In this document: positions 1-13,100 of the stretch, in pieces
How the letters are laid out: every line of letters begins with the position of its first letter
Position numbering within the stretch: the first letter of the stretch is position 1
Assembly (NCBI RefSeq): GCF_954871325.1
Contig: NC_088779.1
Span: 25,592,869 to 25,656,868 of the forward strand
Source: Gordionus sp. m RMFG-2023
Lineage: Eukaryota; Nematomorpha; Gordioida; Chordodea; Parachordodidae
DNA length: 64,000 nt
Direction of reading: 5' to 3'
Made by a program: the position numbers and the translations under genes
The notes under the pieces: generated by a model
The model's input: the letters and a program-made list of their open reading frames with translations, nothing else
Databases searched by the model: none
Told to the model about the DNA's origin: nothing

Positions 1-1118
1 ATATAGTAAATATTTGTAATTGGAAAATATTAAATTAAACATAATCTGAATGTATCGAATCTAACCACAGAATCAACAATTCATTAAACAACACAATATC
101 ATATTTATTAAGGCTTTAAAATAAAGAGCAGTTATAAAATATTATAAGTTATGTCTTTTTAGAGTCACGTACGGCTAACATATCATCGTTTGATTATTTT
201 GTGTTCTCGAGGTCGAGATGTACTTTTGTTTAAACCTAATAAATCATCATTACTCAAGATGACACTTTATTTTTAAATAAAAATGGATCAGATGTTTTAT
301 CTGATATCTTTAAAAATGCAAATGAAGCAAAGATAGTATTATACAACCAAATAAATCAACATTTTTCCAGATGACACTTTTTTTTAAAAAAAATTTTCTT
401 AACTTAAATTTTTTAAATATACATGGGCCTTGCTGGGTCTAAATTTAAATACCGGTGCCGGGCATTGTAAAACCGAATATTTTAAATAGCTATTATTATC
501 TATTAAAACATAAATTTATTTTATAAAAAAACGAGGCCAGGTCAGGCTGAAAATATAAAACATGGATCGGGCAGAAAAAATTTTGTAAAAAAAAATCAAA
601 GCCAGGTTGAAATTATTTTTATAAAATCTGGGCCAAAAAATATATAAAATAACTAAAATTTTAGGCATATAATTACATTTTATTAGAGAATTATTATTTG
701 TAACTTATCTTTTATCCACCACCTCTATCATATAATAATGATTGAATGATTAATTATGAAGAATATTTTATATAGATAAAATTAAAATATTTTATCTAAA
801 TTTTTATTTACACATAAGATATCCTAACATCTCGTCCAATTATTAAAAAAATTGGCCCTGGGCTCAGGTCGGCCGGGATAGAGTACATTTATTTAAAAAA
901 TATTTCAAATTTTCTTCCTTATTAAAAAAAACATTTATTTTTAATATAAATTAAGTAATAAAAATTTTGGGATCATAGAGCAATAATAGTTAAATTCTAT
1001 ATGTTATTCTAGCAAAAAAAACATTTTGTAAAGCATATTTTTTTACAAGAGATATTTCACGATTGAAATTCTTGGCATTTTTATCTTTCTTAAGAGTTAA
1101 TTATTTTATTTTTTTTAC
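1..1118 (-). other. ATR intron running off the left edge
   Basis: This follows the donor (CGA|GTAAAA) of the last ATR exon seen. On the minus strand I find nothing like the expected next exon (the segment leading to the GLGDRH catalytic loop). Between 420 and 880 there are short GC-richer phrases resembling GGGCC..GGTC, separated by A/T runs and on both strands, probably a decayed repeat. Nothing else is recognisable. Confidence 0.5.
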
Positions 1119-4100
1119 TCGATAGAGCTCTTGTAAAATGATCCTATAAGGCTGCATGTTGGGCACCCATTCTATTAGGCCGCATTCTTCGTTTAAAGGA
1201 GTAACAGAATATGTTTTAATTTTGAGATTCCTCTTCCTAGATTCGTGATTCCTTAGAAGGCAATCATTGACTAAAGCATTGAATTCCATTAGCCTAGAAT
1301 CCTTCCTTAGATCGTCTTTAGGCTTGCAAAGCATGGGGTAAGATTTTCCTTAGCGCAAAATATCACATGGGATAATATATAATTAAGATACAGCATATCT
1401 TTATTTTTTATCAATTATATGATTGAACACGTGGGCGAATAAAATTCCTTAAAAAACACGGTGAACAACGGCGTTCCTTTCATTTCAAACAAATTTTTTT
1501 AATGCGAACGTATCTAGATTTTCTGTTTTTTCGGTCAATTAAGAAAAGTTCAAATATTTAAATAATCTGATACTCAACTGTTTCCTTTAATTATTTATCC
1601 ATACTTTATATTGTTTCGTTTATAGTTTATTACGTCTTAGACTTTAAAGATTTGAAAGAATGAATATAATTATTTATACACCGTTATAATTTTTAATCTA
1701 TGGCTAAGGATAACGAAAATTAAATTTTTTTAAAAAAGTAACGTGCCCAACCCTATCCCTTTGAATATAATTGTCCAGTCTTAACATTAAAGATAATTGA
1801 TCATAGGTTTTAATTTTGATTCTCATATATATTATACTAATATTTTTCAAAAAAAAAAATTTGATAGTGAAATATTTGGAATTAAAAAATAAATGTTATT
1901 TAAAGACTAATATCAAAATTTGGGTACAAAAAAGTAGTTGACTGTATATTTCATAATAATTAAGCCATTATGATTTGGGAAAAGGAACTTTGATTAAAAT
2001 TTTTGTTTTTAAACTAACCATTACTAGTTCGGAAAGAAATCTTTTTGGGTCTTTGAAGTGATGGCAGGACTTCAATATCATCTTCTATCCCAACTATATA
2101 TATTTTCTCTCTATAATTTTCTATATTATCAAGGGAATTCATGTTTAAATTAGATAAATCGGAAAATTTATCATAGAATTTAGCCTTTTTAGAAGGTGGA
2201 GTCTCATTGTTATCTCCATTCGTGGGCATCGATTCAGAAGAAGCGTCGGAATTAATGGAATAACAATTGGGATTTATTGACATCTCGGATAACAAAGGAA
2301 TTATTATGTGGCTCAAATTGGGGTCTTCCAGTAATCTTTAAAAAAAAGTCATCACCATTTTTAAATAAGATTTATAGTAGAAATTCGTATATACTTATAG
2401 TAATTTATGATTATCATAAGATTTAATAAATTTGGGACAAGAACCTTTATAACTGGGCAAAATCTAAATACCATAACCTATTTTTGGAACCATATTTTGA
2501 AAAATATGTAGATGCAGTGGCGTAGACAAGTTGGGGAGAGGGGTGTTTTTTAAAAAACAAAATTTAATCATATAATTTATATTGTTAAATATTACATAAA
2601 ATGAAAAGAACAAGTAATCTATAAAGATCATAAAATCATAAGATTCAAAAATATTTTGAATCGGGGAAAAAATGTATTTAAAATTCGACATTTAAGATTC
2701 CGCCGATGTCGTGCCGTAGTTTTTATTTAGCTTATAACTTATTTTTATTTATTGATTAGAAAATCTATTGCTCTTTGCTTCTACAATTTTCCCACTCATG
2801 ATGTCAATCTTAGCAATTTATTTTTATTTTGCCAATAATGTTCCTTAAACTACAAATAGTTAGAAGTATTAAAAAGTATGAAATGCAATAATTATTGCAA
2901 TAAATATCTGAGATAATCCTTCCATATCTTTGGATGACTTTACGCTTTATCATAGTTTGTATTTGGTTCTTAATTCGGTTATTTTTTTTGTGGCTGTGAA
3001 GTTGATTAAAGAAAGTAGGCACTAAAAGCAAACCAGATAGTTATACAACTTCTATATTCTCCGTCCTGATATGATGCTAATTTTGACAATTTTATATTTT
3101 TTACCAATAATTCTTTTCCCCTTTAGACCATCTACCAAAGAGAATAAAACAATAAAAATTCTTATAAAGCTTTACATAATGGTTTGGTAAAAGATTTGTC
3201 TAAAAACTTGGCTAACTTTCTCGCTTAAAGCGTGACGTCGTAGCTATCATTTTTTTATAACTCAATTTCTTTTTGTGGATCTTTAACTATATTTAATTGA
3301 GGTATTAAAAGCAGTTTTTAGGCACAAATATTAGCTTACGCCAGATATATATTTTTTAAATATATTTCCCATTCTAGCATAATGCCATTTCCTATACTGT
3401 GTATCAAACGAATTAAATTAATTCATAATTGAGCATTAAACATTGGTAAATTTTTTAGAAATAATGCTTTCAGTCGCTTTTTAATAGTAAGGTTGGCCAA
3501 CATTTTGCTAATAATTTTTTCATTTATGCTGGCTACTATACTGCTAATGGTCAGACGCTAATAAAGCACAAAACATTGGCATATTTTAGAATTATTACAA
3601 CTTTAACGTAGATGATATAAAGATAACCGAGAAAAAAATCAATAATACATCATATTTTTTTATAGGAGGGACGAAGCCAAACAAAAAAAATTCACCCCCT
3701 CCCCTCCGTAGATAAAATCAGGCTATGCCACTGTTTAGACGGAAGCCCTTTTTTTAGTTCAGGTTCCAAATTAGACTGATTATCCAATTATTTAAATTTG
3801 GTTCTAATAAAAGGATTTAAATTTAACCTAAAGCCTGAGCTGTGGATAATATATATTAGTTATTATATGGAGAAAGGTCTGATGTTGGTTAGGGTTATGA
3901 ATTTATGGAAGTATACATCCCTAGCCAAACATCGGACATTTGAGCACATCTAATGCTATCCTCGACATTAGTCCCCAACCAGGGCCATGGCTTAAATGTG
4001 AAATTCTTTTCATATACCGTTATTAATTTAAGTAATGTATTTGGATGTGTACGTTATGTTGATTAACATAAATTTCTAAAAAAATAATTGGTAACTAATT

Positions 4101-7100
4101 TTAAGAGTTAGGACGGGGACCAAGCTTTAGGTTAAATTTTTTAACATTTTATTATTTATGTAAAATTCTTGACATTATTTTTGAAAAAATTTTTAAATAA
4201 AAACATAAAAAAAAAACTTTTTGAAGTTTCTAAAATGAACGGACATCTGAAGAGTGGTAAACCCGGGTTGTTCAACTTCTCTATTCGCGATCTCGAGAAG
4301 TTTATCCGCCAATTTAGTGGCATCGGATAAATATTTTGCCAAATCGGAATTGGATTTGTCGTTCGAAACTATATAATCAATAAATTTATAAAAATAAAAA
4401 AGAAGGAAATAATGAAATATATTGAAAAAATCTCATTTGTTAAATACTTGAAATCGACCGATAAAAATTTGAAAGGATATTTTAGCCGATAAAAATCGGT
4501 TTTGTTGCAATCATTAGGAAATTTTGAAGAGGAGAATCGAATGCCCTTCCTGACATTAACCCCTTTAGGTGATTTTTACACTCAGTCGAGGAGACAGTGA
4601 TCCTATTTTAGCGCCAGACGACAGGAACCTTTTAAACCTCCATTAACCGTTCAAAGACGTACTCTCCTGCCATGATGAGGCTGAAGGTAAAGAACAAAAT
4701 TTTAGCCGATACAAAAAAAAAATTGAATCGCAATAAAATATATCATGATTAAATAATGATCAAAATTATGTCAAATGAACATGAAAGTGTTAAAGATAAT
4801 TTTAATCATCATAGATTGGTTATTTGATCATATAAATAAGAGTATTGTGGAGAGTCAAAATATTCCTTCGCATACTAACATTAGGCTAATGGAGTAAAAT
4901 TACAAGCTTTTTATTATCATTAAAAAAAAATTATCTAACTGACCATATATCTTCTTCTTCTTTTTTTTGAAAATTAAAAAATAAATAACTTTTAAAATAA
5001 TATCATCTAAATAATTTTGCAACAAAATAATAAAATATTTTACCAGGCAAAATTGTATAAAAGTAAATCGAGGGAAATAAAGGAACCTTAAAATAATAAT
5101 TATTTTCTCATTATAGCAGGTTAAAACTTTTTAAGGCTCGAGTACTAAAAGGGAGCGGAAAGGAAAGGGGGGGGGGGATAGATAATGTTTTATTTTTTAT
5201 AACGAACAGAAAATTTATGGCTAATACCAGATCAGAACATTCCATTAAAATTGAGTGTTTATTATAAAAAAAATTAACATGAATATACATTAATTACACC
5301 ATGTGTTGTTAAAAGGCTCGATTTGAGCCGATTTTTAAAAATGGCCAACAAAATATTTTATCCCAATATTATCCAAGCCCGAAGATTTGTCTCATAGATG
5401 GTCAGAGATTTCTATGAGCGAAATCTCGAAGCTTAGATAATATTTTTTTCTGGTTTAAAATATTGAGTTAGCCAAAAATATAGAAATTATTCGGAATATA
5501 AATAGTAAGCTGGCGATAAAAATTATAATGTTTCAAATTTCTGGAAATGATATTTTGTAACGGTCGATTTTTGGCTTGCTAACTTTTAAAATGATGCGCA
5601 CCGAACGCTAAAGGGCTTTGGTATGTCCTTGGTAGGGTTGTTAAAAAGCCCGATTCGGGTGAATGTTTGTTGAAAAGCGAACCCGATTTAGATCTTAGGC
5701 AAAATAAAATTATGTAAGCCTGAAGATAGCGCATAGATTGCAGAAAAGGTTTAGACCTCTATTTGCCAAATCTCGAGGCTTCACAAAATACTATTTTGGC
5801 TAAAATCTTAATGGAGTTCGTTTTTAAAAATCAGAATCGAGCTATTTAACAACCATTGTTGGCCTAATCTTATCACAAATATTATTATTCTATTCTAAGT
5901 ATTACTAATCTTATGGGAATGCCCCCTAAAATTAAGAATAAGTTGTATATTGTAACCTTTCGAGCCATGATCGATTCTAATGGCTTCCAGGTATATTTGT
6001 TTGCATCGTTCAGCCCTAATTTGGTGAGATGATTTAGACACGGCCACCGTCATCCAAAAAACCTTTTCCTTATTATTCCTTAACACGGTGACAAGACAAT
6101 GCTTCAAGACTTCCCAAACTTGGACGTGGGGGTGACATATACGAGAAATGAGTTGAGGATACGCGGTTAGGAAAATGCTAGACGACATACCATCGTCTAT
6201 GAGGTCGGTCACGCAATCGTTAATGAGGTCCAAGTTATTTGACAATATTTTCAATGTCATGTCGTTTTTAGAGTTATTTTTAATGTCTTTTAGATATTAT
6301 TTTTTTGTGAGTTGAGGTATATATTCATATTGAGATGTATTTAGCTAGTGTATAATAAGACTATATAGAATTCCAGGTTTTATCCAAATTCACAAAAAAA
6401 GACTAAATTCTATAGAGACAGCTGGAATTAAACATAAATTAAACTTATACTATAAATGGAAATAATCGTTTATTTCATCATAACAAACAACCTTATTTGG
6501 TTATCAAATTTTACCAACTCTAAATTTAAATATAATATGATGGGCATTCTTATTTGTATTAAATATTTGTCTAAGATTCCGATTAGAAAAAAAACAATTT
6601 TAATTATCAAAAATTTAAAGAAAATTAGTTCCTTAAATTTACCTCTTTTATTGTATTAACTTTTTGTTTAATAATGTATGTCATTTTTAAGTCTAACTAG
6701 GGCAATCAAATTGGATAATACTGAAAAATTAAATTATTTCTTCCATTTGATGTGGTATATGATCAAATTCAGATATTTTAAGATATTACTGAAACACGCC
6801 AATTGGTTTTTATAATACTTATACCTTTAGCTATTTTATACATTAAAGTAAGGTATAAATCTAAAATGATAATCATATTTTATTATGAGAGGCCCCGCAT
6901 AGCATCTAACCTAACAACTCCAGCATTCAATTTAAGATAGAAGGTGGAGGTGGGCTCAAAAAGTGAATATATTCATTATAATTCTGTGTAAAAGGTTTAA
7001 AAAAAACCCTCATAAAAAAATCGTAATAGAATATAATTAAAAAAAATATGAAGAAAACTAGCAAAAGTCTCGGCCCCGTAATCGAGCCAAACGCTGAGCA

Positions 7101-10100
7101 AACGTGGCAGAGCTTGATGACAATATTTAGTGCCTCTCTTCAACGCGCGCGAATAAAATTCGACGGCCCTCCTAGCCGCCTCCGCCCTAATGCTGGAGCA
7201 TGGGATCGATCGCTGATAAAGCTTGTCATAATGGCGAGCGGAGTGAAAGTACCCATGTTCAAGAGTGGGCTCAACCTTTATCGATCTTTCGTAATAAGCT
7301 AAGATGGCGGGGCTGTCCAGCTTTTAAGCCATTTTTTTGTTTATATATAAATTACATATATAGTAAAACCTGGGTAATATGGGCTGTGTTGGAATCAATA
7401 TTTATTGACCAACTTAAACAGTTGCCCGATGTATCAAGAATTTTAGATACTATATAATTAAAGACTTACGTGACAGGCCTCTTCCGTATAATTTCCAAGT
7501 AACGTTAGCGTTTTGCACAATTCCCGACGCCTCTGATAAGAAAGCGTTGGAAAGTCGCCCTGATCGTCTTGTTGAGGAAAATGAGTATCGAGACAATCTC
7601 TCAAAGCTTGAATGGCCTGTTGTCTCAAGCCTTTACGCGCTAGCCATTTGGCTCTTTCGATTTGGTATTGGGGCAGATTAAAATCCTTCGTATGGAGCAA
7701 AAAGTGTTGTGCTGTTTGTAGGTAACTAAAATATTTATGGAAAATATTTCAAAAAACGTATGTATCATAACTTATATATTTAGACGATAAGATTCAAAGT
7801 TGAATAAAAAAAAAGATGTAAACTTCAATTAATAAAAAAGAGATAATAAACAAAAAGTTAACTAGAAGTTTTAGGAATAATCCTCTATTAAATATGAGCA
7901 AAACAACTCGCGCAGAAAAAATAAAGATTGAAAATTATTATTGATATAATATACCCGCATTTCCTAGCCAATTTAGCGCTTTCTAGGTAAAGCCGCCCTC
8001 TATGGAGTTGAAGCTCGGCTTCAAACTTCGAAGGTAATATATGACGAGCCACATCGGCCAGCGTTCTGTGCAAGCTTAGCAATGGTTCCATACAAGTAAA
8101 ACTGTGTTGAACGTTTTTAAGTCGACGTTCGCTGAGAGAAAACAAGCGGTTTAGATCGGGTTTGGGGTCTTCTGTGGAAATAATAGCTAATTGGCAAGGT
8201 TTGATGGTGCGTGATGCGTTTGAATAGCCCCTCAATATATGCGCGGCCTGTTCTAAATCACTTATCAAATGAAATTTCAACAGGGTTTGGTAGTTTCCTC
8301 GATAATAATCGGCAAAAACGAAAGGCGCTCCGGTTACAAAGTGAGGCGCATACCGGAGCGAATTGGATTGATGTAGAGTCATGCGCTTAAGGATAGCAAA
8401 AAACTGGGAGGATCCTGAATCGTTGCGGATTATGGATAAAGCGTGTCCTAAAAAATAAAACCAATTATCGCTTTTGTCTATATCGTGATAGGGTGGATTG
8501 AAAGGTTTAGAAGATGCGTCAGGTTTGATCAATGCGTCAAGTTCGTCCCATCGATTTAGCCTCCTCAAACACTCAACCTGATAGGGCAATATTTCGTTAG
8601 CCCAAGTCTTGTTACTAAATAAGACTCCGCGGGAGTAATTAAAGGCGGTTTCGGCTTGTTCGAGGCACAGCAACGATTCTATTTTGCCCAAGTAATTTGA
8701 GATATTTAGGGGTTCCGAGGTAATTGCCAGCTCGTAACAAGCCGCGCACTCTTGATAATGGCCCTGGGACTGAAAATACATAATCTGTTGCTTGGTCGAT
8801 CTTTTGTTCCCCGATCCAACGCTATTGTGAGCGTTTACGCCGCCTATACCATCGGGCTCATTTAAGGCACCGTAAAGTTTGATAAGTAAGTCGGCGTCAA
8901 AGCATTTCGGTGATGCGCGAGTTCGCCAATCGATTTCGTGATATATGAGGGCTCGGTGATAATCTTGGATAGAGTAAGCGGCCTTGGCCATTCCCTCGTA
9001 GGGCAAGCGTATGTGAAAACGCTCTAATGCTGAGAACTGGGGGTCTGCTTCCTTGATTTTTGGGCAAACCTTAGGCGAATTTGGACCAAACCGAGAAGAA
9101 ATCAGAGGACTGGTGAGGCGAGAATGGCTCAGTATGATGGCCAAGTGCCTGCGTCTCCATTTGGAAATGTAGTCTAGAATGTCAAAAACGGTGAACAAGC
9201 ATTTCCTGATCATATCGAGCCGTTGATCGTGTTGTATGCGATCCGTGGTGATTCCTTTATTGCTAGACTCGAAATTGTTATTATTATAGGAATCGTCACT
9301 TTGCTCAATTTTTTTATAAGCTTGCTTAATGTGGAAGAGGCAGTTAATGATGGCCTCCAGTTCAATTATGACAAAGTAGCATGTGGTGGACTCATCGCTG
9401 GAAAGTATGAGGTTCAAACAGACGAAGGGAATTACGAACCTAGCTAAACCAGCGTCGTACTTGAAGGCGTAACTACAAACCTTAAAAATTTTATAGAGTC
9501 TGCGTTCGGTATTAATACCGTCAGATTCGCGTCTAGCTAGGTTAGTCGTAGTTAAAAGGTTGATAGCACATCCACACCAATCGATGAGCCAACGATCAAA
9601 ATCGAGCCATTTGGAACGGCAGCGTATATCTGTTGGAGAGTTGTAATAGGAGACAAAAAGGGGAGTGGAAGGAGGAAATTGATCGTAGGTTATGGTGTTA
9701 GTCATCCTATAATGAGAACTAAGGAGTGGCGTCAAGGTTGGCTTGAGCTCAGCAGGTATTTTGCTCCAAAAGAAGTTTTTTTGATTGACATCAGTAGTCA
9801 TAGGAATTTCATTGAAAAGAGCCAAAATTTCTTGCATAACGAAAGCCGCACAATCCTGCATGCCAGCGTCCGAAGCCGCGTTGAATATTTTGTCCAGCAT
9901 GGCTAGTAAGGTAAATGTAAATTCGTCACTGTCCAGATTGTAATAAATTCCAGCTAGGGATGATGGCATCTTTATGAGTTGCTTATCGGTCTGATGATGG
10001 ATATAATGTAATAGACGTCCCGGGTCTAATGCTCCTATTAATCCCACGCAGTGAGAGAACAAATTCAAGCATTCAGACATGTCCTCGGGCAATTCCGTGT

Positions 10101-13100
10101 ACGTTTTCCTTTTGGTGCATATATTAGTATGTTTAGCGATTCGATTGTGATTACGGAAGTTGGTTAAGGCGGTTAAAAGGCATATAATCAGTTCGTAAAT
10201 AGTTTCGTCAAGTGAGTCCAGTGGAGTTAATTTTTGAGCATGATACACGTATAACTGTATAGTGGCAAAATTATTGAACAGTAAACGCTTTAAAGCTTTT
10301 ATATAGCTAATTAGAGCGCCGGCCTGATTTTCTGAGCATGATAGACCCTGGCGTATGGTAGATATAAGATGACGAATATTAAATTTACTAGAATCAAATG
10401 ATGGGCAATCCATTTTAGTTTGTAGACACCTTACACATGGTAGTTGAATAAAGGAATAAGAATCGAAATCAGGGTATGTTCGCTCTAAACAAATGTGAGG
10501 TATAAATAAACGTTCTATCAAAATATTATTTTCGGATAATAAAATATATTCTTTTGTTAAGGTCATATCGGAAGATTGGTGTTCAAGTTTTTTAAAGAGA
10601 TGGTTATAAATCAAAATAATTCCATTTTGATAGTTCTCACTCAACGCCAAGCTTTTAATGAACTCCGAATCAAACGTTATCAAAATTTGACTCGCTACTT
10701 CCCTTAAGATAGAAGGTTCGAGATAATCTATCACGGTCGTGTAGGCTTGAATTAGCAAACCAAAATTAGTTGTTCGCGTTGATTCCCTATACTTTCCAAT
10801 GTTATTGATTCCTATTTTGAGAGTAGCTAAAATTTTAATCTTGTATTTCAAAATAGCGGCTGGTCCCAAGAACTTGATCAAGGATACAAAACTGCCAGTT
10901 AGGTCGTTTGATTTTTCCTCTTCATCTTCTGTCATCGCATAAAGATTCATGTATTTCCTGAACCGCGCATCAAAGTAATAAAGAATTCCAAGAATCCTGG
11001 GATTTAGAGAGTTTCTAACCACTTCTTCCAATAATACGTTATCTCCTTCCAATATAATCTCGATATTCATAGAACCCGTTTCGTCCGATTTATACTTATC
11101 CTCGTACTTGGAAAGCAGATAAAGACTCTCGAGGGTCCGACGTTCGTGGCAACCGGGGATCCGGGATACTAAATGATTGCAGATGTTCTGAGCATCCTGA
11201 ATGATGAGTCTCCCGAACTCAACTTTTGTCACGGAATGCACGTAGAGAGCCAAAGATTGCATGAGAGTCGGGTGATGTAGAGCGAAGTAAGGATAAATGT
11301 GTTTCATATTGTCCACGATGACGCGCAATTTATCAAGTCCAGCTGCACTAATAAGAGCTGAACATGAGTCAATTTTTACGATTTCCAAACTTTCTCCGTT
11401 CTCGTATGATTCGTTTTTGTGCAAGAGGCACATTCTAATGGCTTCAGGAAGAAGCCACTTCAAAGATAGATCAAAAAATTTCGAAAAATTCGTGAAGCCT
11501 AGCAGTTTAGAAAATTTAAAAAGGACTTCTTCGGGATTGCGTTCCAGGAGTGATTGCTCATGGATCGCGTTAACTATGAGATTAGACACCGATGCCGAAT
11601 ATGTCTCGTACAATTGAATCAAAGATTTTCCAGACCTCTTGGCGATGGCTAACAGATGATAAACCGCTTTGGCAGACACTAATGGAGTTAAAAAAAGACT
11701 TGATTCGAATAAATTAGTTATGTGAGTTTCTAATACTCGATAAGATAAGGTGCAATTAAAATCACCAACCGATTTTTTGATGAATGAAATATAATTTATC
11801 AGGAATTTTCCCATAAGATCAATTGCAAATAGAAGTCGTTTAAGGTTTCGTTCAACTTTGCAGAATAGATAAGCTTTTTCGACAGATAAGCTTAATCTTT
11901 TGATAATTGTTTCGAGCTTTGATGGTTCAAGGAATGACAAAAACTTTAAAATGGCTGGCATCGATAGCATTAGCCGATCTAAAACATGTCCATCGGTCGA
12001 GTCGTAAATATAGGAGATGTGATGATGCAAAATTGGATCAAGGTAAGATAAAATATTCTTTCGATTACTTTTGGCTGATTCGAATAATAAAATGTCTAGA
12101 TATTTAGTGGTAAATTCCGTGTAACAACTATAGTAGGAGTCAGTATCCATTAATGAATATGCTGAACTCAATTCAAGCTTAGAATCGCAAATTAAACAAT
12201 TAAAACCAAACGCACTCCGATAATCAATAAAAAGAGGTTTGGAGTGAGAGGCGGCAAGGGAACATGGATATTTAGTCAAATGGCGGAAAATATTAAAATT
12301 GGTGGAAACGTCGATTAGGGACACCTTATATTCCTTCCAACTATGCAAAACTTTTAAAAGTAATTTTTCTCTAAAGGTGGATAACATTAATGGAAACAGG
12401 CGTAATAAACGATATCTAAGGTTTCTGTCAAGTTTAATATTGGTAACTTCTCGCAACCATCCATCCATCCTTTCCTCGGGGAGAATCATGGGAGATATTA
12501 TGGCTAATAATGCAAGGTTTTCAGTGTTTAGGAAGGGCGAGTAATCAATATTATCTTGAAGAATTTTTTTTTGGATTGGAGTTATTGAATTGAATTTAAA
12601 AAAGGGCAAGTTAGAGGAATATAAAATTGTTTCTAGGGTAAATTTTTGACTTTGACTAAGGGATTCATCGGTAACAAAAAGGTTGTAGGTGAAAATGATA
12701 CGAGTAATGAGTCGCGATAATATAGGCAAGATGTGTTTAAAATATAGATTTCCTTCTTTGCTATCATAAAGGTACCCTTCTGATTCGTCGAAATAAGATA
12801 GAGAGATTTTTGAAATACACTGAGAGAAGTCGGATTTCCATAATATATTGATAATATCAGTTAATAATTTATCTAATGGGGCAAAATAGGGGTCGTTCAG
12901 TATTGACGATTTTGAATGGATTAATGCTGATAATGTTAGGGATAATTCAAGGCTAAAGAGGTATTCCTTCAAAATATATAAAATATCAAATAATTGCATA
13001 GATTTTTGATCAGAGAGAAAAGATGAGAGGGTTGCTAACACTTGAGAATTAGATTCTTGAGTAGATACGTTTTTGAAGGTCTCAGTCATGGCTTTTGATT

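Noticed and set aside
1-1118. Next ATR kinase exon
   Set aside because: No minus-strand segment resembles the region up to the catalytic loop, so it must lie outside the window.
7048-7457. Two overlapping plus-strand open frames of 84-85 codons
   Set aside because: They are antisense to the ATR FAT-domain exon 7059-7320, whose minus-strand frame matches human ATR over its whole length.
9223-12544. Several plus-strand open frames of 66-106 codons
   Set aside because: All are antisense to the 6545 bp ATR exon and have no recognisable homology.
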